NCBI RefSeq assembly: GCF_001439685.1
Contig: NZ_JYLH01000017.1
Span: 78,356-142,355, forward strand
Origin: Pseudomonas libanensis
Lineage (GTDB): Bacteria > Pseudomonadota > Gammaproteobacteria > Pseudomonadales > Pseudomonadaceae
Direction: 5' to 3'
Length of the DNA stretch: 64,000 bases
The notes below the pieces were generated by a model. That model did not search any database. It had not been told where the DNA came from and was given only the letters and a program-made list of their open reading frames with translations. The first letter of the stretch is position 1. Every line of letters starts with the position of its first letter. This document shows positions 61,715 to 64,000 of the stretch, piece by piece. The translations under genes and the position numbers were made by a program.

Positions 61715-62198
61715 AAATGCCTCTGGGCTGGGTTTCCTGGCATCCATTAAAAGGCCAGGCGTTGGTTGACGCAGCATCCGCGTCGTTTTTACATTCAGGG
61801 TAGGAGCTTACCTGCCATTTGCTGCAGCGTTGCATTCCTCACGCCAAACTTGTGCAGAATCATGAGCAACCCCGCAGGCGCAAGCCATTGAGAGGCAAAT
61901 TCGAGGGCAGTGAAGAAGCAAAGAAGAGGTCGGCCCGGGCGTCAAGAATATTGACCGGAGCGCTGGGGTTCACGCAGGACACATGAACGGGTGAAAAAGC
62001 CCGACTGGAGCAGGCCAAGACGCCAAGTGGCGGCAGGAGAAACATGAAGCACCCCGGTATTATTGCTGTTATGGGTTTGAATCGAGCTTAGCCTTGTTCA
62101 TTTTTTTACACAACACCCCCGTAAAAAATCCTACACGCCCCGCTCAAGCCTGCGAGTCCCAAGCACATCAAACCCAGAAAACCGCCCCAAAACCCCGC

Positions 62199-62239
62199 AA
62201 AAAAGCCCCCACGGCGCTTTTTTAGGGCAAAAAAGCCCT
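62199..62239 (+). promoter_or_regulatory. Tandem hairpins upstream of spuI
   Basis: The first hairpin has AAAAAAGC paired with GCTTTTTT around a GC-rich loop and is followed by a T-run, like an intrinsic terminator readable in both directions. The second is AGGGC-A6-GCCCT, starting directly after. They could end an upstream short transcript or insulate the two divergent genes. Confidence 0.5.
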
Positions 62240-62265
62240 CGCTTGACTTCGGCATGCCGTTCGGG

Positions 62266-62298
62266 TTGACTGAAACCAGAAAAGATCAATGATTGATA
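62266..62298 (+). promoter_or_regulatory. Candidate spuI promoter with overlapping palindromic operator
   Basis: TTGACT (62266-62271), a 17-base spacer and AATGAT (62289-62294) make a plausible sigma-70 promoter about 30 bases before the ATG. The palindrome ATCAAT-G-ATTGAT (62286-62298) covers the -10, as a repressor site would. A second TTGACT lies 23 bases upstream. Which regulator binds is not evident. Confidence 0.45.
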
Positions 62299-62323
62299 TT
62301 TTTAACAACAAAGGTGTTGCATC

Positions 62324-63700
62324 ATGTCGGTACCCCCGCGTGCCGTTCAGCTTAACGAAGCGAACGCGTTCCTTAAGGATCATCCTGAGGTTCTGTACGT
62401 AGACCTTCTAATTGCGGATATGAATGGTGTGGTGCGCGGTAAGCGCATCGAACGCACCAGCCTCCACAAGGTTTACGAGAAGGGCATTAACCTGCCTGCC
62501 TCTTTATTTGCCCTGGATATCAACGGCTCGACGGTGGAAAGCACCGGCCTGGGCCTGGACATCGGTGATGCTGACCGAATCTGTTATCCAATCCCCGACA
62601 CCCTGTGCAATGAACCCTGGCAAAAGCGCCCTACCGCGCAATTGCTGATGACCATGCACGAACTTGAAGGTGAACCTTTCTTCGCCGATCCGCGCGAAGT
62701 GCTCCGCCAAGTTGTAAGCAAGTTTGACGACCTCGGCCTGACCATCTGCGCCGCCTTCGAGCTTGAGTTCTACCTGATCGACCAGGAGAACGTGAACGGC
62801 CGACCACAGCCGCCCCGCTCGCCTATTTCCGGCAAACGCCCGCACTCGACACAGGTCTACCTGATCGACGACCTCGACGAATACGTCGACTGCCTCCAGG
62901 ACATCCTGGAAGGGGCCAAGGAGCAAGGCATTCCGGCCGACGCCATCGTCAAGGAAAGCGCCCCGGCCCAGTTCGAAGTGAACCTGCACCACGTCGCCGA
63001 CCCGATCAAGGCTTGCGACTACGCGGTACTGCTCAAGCGCCTGATCAAGAACATTGCCTACGACCATGAGATGGACACCACCTTCATGGCCAAGCCTTAC
63101 CCAGGCCAGGCAGGCAACGGTCTGCACGTGCATATCTCCATTCTGGACAAGGACGGCAAGAACATCTTTGCCAGCGAGGATCCCGAGCAGAACGCCGCAT
63201 TGCGTCACGCAATCGGCGGTGTGCTGGAGACCCTACCCGCCCAGATGGCGTTCCTGTGCCCCAACGTCAACTCCTACCGTCGTTTCGGCGCACAGTTCTA
63301 CGTGCCGAATTCGCCGTGCTGGGGCCTGGATAACCGCACCGTGGCGATTCGCGTACCCACCGGCTCGTCCGATGCCGTACGTATCGAACACCGTGTGGCC
63401 GGCGCCGATGCCAACCCTTACCTGCTGATGGCTTCGGTCCTGGCGGGCGTGCACCACGGCCTGACCAACAAGATCGAGCCAGGCGCACCGGTGGAAGGCA
63501 ACAGCTACGAGCAGAACGAGCAAAGCCTGCCGAACAACCTGCGCGATGCCCTGCGTGAGTTGGACGACAGCGAGGTGATGGCCAAGTACATCGATCCTAA
63601 ATACATCGATATCTTCGTCGCCTGTAAGGAAAGTGAGCTGGAGGAGTTTGAACACTCCATCTCCGACCTTGAGTACAACTGGTACCTGCATACCGTGTAA
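62324..63700 (+). CDS. spuI: Gamma-glutamylpolyamine synthetase SpuI (glutamine-synthetase family)
   Basis: A 458-residue glutamine-synthetase fold enzyme, paralogous to SpuB. It begins MSVPPRAVQLNEANAFLKDHPEVLYVDLLIADMNGVVRGKRI. Metal and ATP motifs are FELEFYLIDQEN, NGLHVHISIL and NPYLLMASVLAG. In P. aeruginosa SpuI is one of several gamma-glutamylpolyamine synthetases with different polyamine preferences. It is divergent from spuB. A terminator follows, so it is monocistronic. Confidence 0.92.
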   Translation: MSVPPRAVQLNEANAFLKDHPEVLYVDLLIADMNGVVRGKRIERTSLHKVYEKGINLPASLFALDINGSTVESTGLGLDIGDADRICYPIPDTLCNEPWQKRPTAQLLMTMHELEGEPFFADPREVLRQVVSKFDDLGLTICAAFELEFYLIDQENVNGRPQPPRSPISGKRPHSTQVYLIDDLDEYVDCLQDILEGAKEQGIPADAIVKESAPAQFEVNLHHVADPIKACDYAVLLKRLIKNIAYDHEMDTTFMAKPYPGQAGNGLHVHISILDKDGKNIFASEDPEQNAALRHAIGGVLETLPAQMAFLCPNVNSYRRFGAQFYVPNSPCWGLDNRTVAIRVPTGSSDAVRIEHRVAGADANPYLLMASVLAGVHHGLTNKIEPGAPVEGNSYEQNEQSLPNNLRDALRELDDSEVMAKYIDPKYIDIFVACKESELEEFEHSISDLEYNWYLHTV

Positions 63701-63719
63701 GCGGTTGCAGCTGTTGAAG

Positions 63720-63753
63720 AAACGCCGCTGGCTTTGGTCAGCGGCGTTTTTTT
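63720..63753 (+). terminator. Intrinsic terminator of spuI
   Basis: AAACGCCGCTG, a loop of about 8, CAGCGGCGTTT and a T-run begin 20 bases after the spuI stop. Confidence 0.9.
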
Positions 63754-63783
63754 ATGGGTTTATTTTGGGAAACAGGGTTGGCC

Positions 63784-63871
63784 CCATCGCAGCATAGGTA
63801 TCTACACAACTTTGCAGACCGCCCGTAGCAGCCGACGGTAACCACGATGCGAAGCGAGTCGCTCTTGATCT
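63784..63871. repeat. Second copy (left part) of the 147-524 dispersed repeat
   Basis: CATCGCAGCATAGGTATCTA continuing CACAACTTTG matches 141-166 with one change in the inverted-repeat arm. TAACCACGATGCGAAGCGAG followed by CGCTCTTGATCTTG matches 186-220. The distance between these blocks is a few bases longer than in the first copy. The match stops at about 63871, next to the IS end. Confidence 0.75.
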
Positions 63872-63879
63872 TGCCCCCG

Positions 63880-64000
63880 GTGTCAGGATAGTTGTCGCCT
63901 CTCCTGGTTTACCCCCAAAAGCATACCGAGGGCGGAAAGAGACAGCTTGTGAAGTACTATTCACCCGAACGTAAAGCCGCATTGCTCAAGATGCTGCTTC
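63880..64000 (+). mobile_element. Left end of an insertion sequence (probably IS3-like)
   Basis: TGTCAGGATAGTTGTCGCC at about 63880 looks like an IS terminal repeat beginning TG, and a transposase-like frame opens 70 bases later. The element continues beyond the window. The family is inferred from the protein start, and the exact boundary is uncertain by several bases. Confidence 0.5.
63949..64000 (+). CDS. Transposase OrfA-like, N-terminal start (partial)
   Basis: GTG 63949 has GAAAGAG upstream and opens a frame reading VKYYSPERKAALLKMLL up to the window end. This is the typical beginning of HTH_Tnp_1-type (IS3-family OrfA) transposase proteins. Only 17 codons are present, so intactness cannot be assessed. 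Confidence 0.6.
   Translation, partial: MKYYSPERKAALLKMLL

Larger units (their letters stand above)
61715..62323. other. 609-base divergent control region of spuB and spuI
   Basis: No gene is supported here. The spuI-proximal part holds two tandem hairpins (62199-62223 and 62224-62239), two TTGACT hexamers (62243-62248 and 62266-62271) and a 13-base perfect palindrome (62286-62298). The spuB-proximal 350 bases are featureless to me; a short minus-strand frame (61860-62045) is low quality. In P. aeruginosa spuA occupies this place, so the gap may be what was left after its loss or relocation. Confidence 0.65.

Noticed and set aside
61860..62045. A 61-codon minus-strand frame in the spuB-spuI gap
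   Set aside because: No family match, no ribosome site and it lies in a probable control region; the composition looks non-coding.

Overview
The window is chromosomal DNA from a fluorescent Pseudomonas (P. fluorescens group). The evidence is high GC, typical Pseudomonas proteins throughout, many REP sequences of the TGTGGGAGCTGGCTTGCC / TGTGGGAGGGGGCTTGCC kind, and a backbone gene order that, from memory, runs parallel to P. aeruginosa PA0296 (spuI) to PA0362 (fdx1), inverted here. It holds about 55 protein genes and no tRNA or rRNA gene that I can see.

Layout. 1-7.2 kb: end of a ferredoxin gene, a repeat-rich gap, mutM, an HDOD gene, a 23S rRNA methyltransferase gene (rlmI-like), an MFS exporter and ilvD. 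7.3-17.7 kb: a FecI-FecR-TonB receptor iron module, phosphorylcholine phosphatase, the cystine symporter tcyP, folA, and a coupled pair of an uncharacterised membrane protein (DUF2868) and GTPase (DUF3482). 17.7-24.4 kb: a phosphonate cluster with a PhnZ-like HD oxygenase, an FAD amine oxidase, a complete 2-aminoethylphosphonate-type ABC transporter with a fused permease, and a LysR regulator. 24.4-27.3 kb: cadA/cadR metal resistance around a MerR-type operator. 27.4-36.6 kb: thyA, lgt, an NRDE gene, ptsP, rppH, a HAD phosphatase, DUF2269, ilvA, rpiA. 37-45.8 kb: an autotransporter aminopeptidase (aaaA), two tandem SdiA-regulated-type proteins, an FAH-fold enzyme, D-2-hydroxyglutarate dehydrogenase, serA, and a binding-protein gene lacking a whole lobe. 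45.8-53.3 kb: a 2OG-Fe oxygenase, envelope proteins, a lipase-like hydrolase, the AHL acylase hacB and a divergent GlxA-type regulator/HD protein pair. 53.4-63.7 kb: the spu polyamine locus (spuH-G-F-E-D-C-B, divergent spuI). The last ~120 bases are the left end of an insertion sequence next to a copy of the dispersed repeat seen at the window start.

How the genes work together. The spu locus imports putrescine/spermidine and feeds gamma-glutamylation and transamination. serA and the adjacent D-2-hydroxyglutarate dehydrogenase form a metabolic couple, because SerA can make D-2-hydroxyglutarate. thyA and folA are both in the folate/dTMP cycle, and ilvD and ilvA are both in branched-chain amino acid synthesis. 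rppH and ptsP lie next to each other and are probably co-transcribed.

The most interesting block is the phosphonate cluster. It has uptake, regulation, an oxidase and a C-P-cleaving oxygenase with all its catalytic residues, but no PhnY hydroxylase, PhnW transaminase or PhnX phosphonatase beside it. Either the missing steps are elsewhere or the two coupled enzymes form a route that the standard pathways do not describe. Sixteen paired REP elements in two opposite architectures punctuate the window, and they separate the phosphonate transporter, enzymes and regulator from one another.
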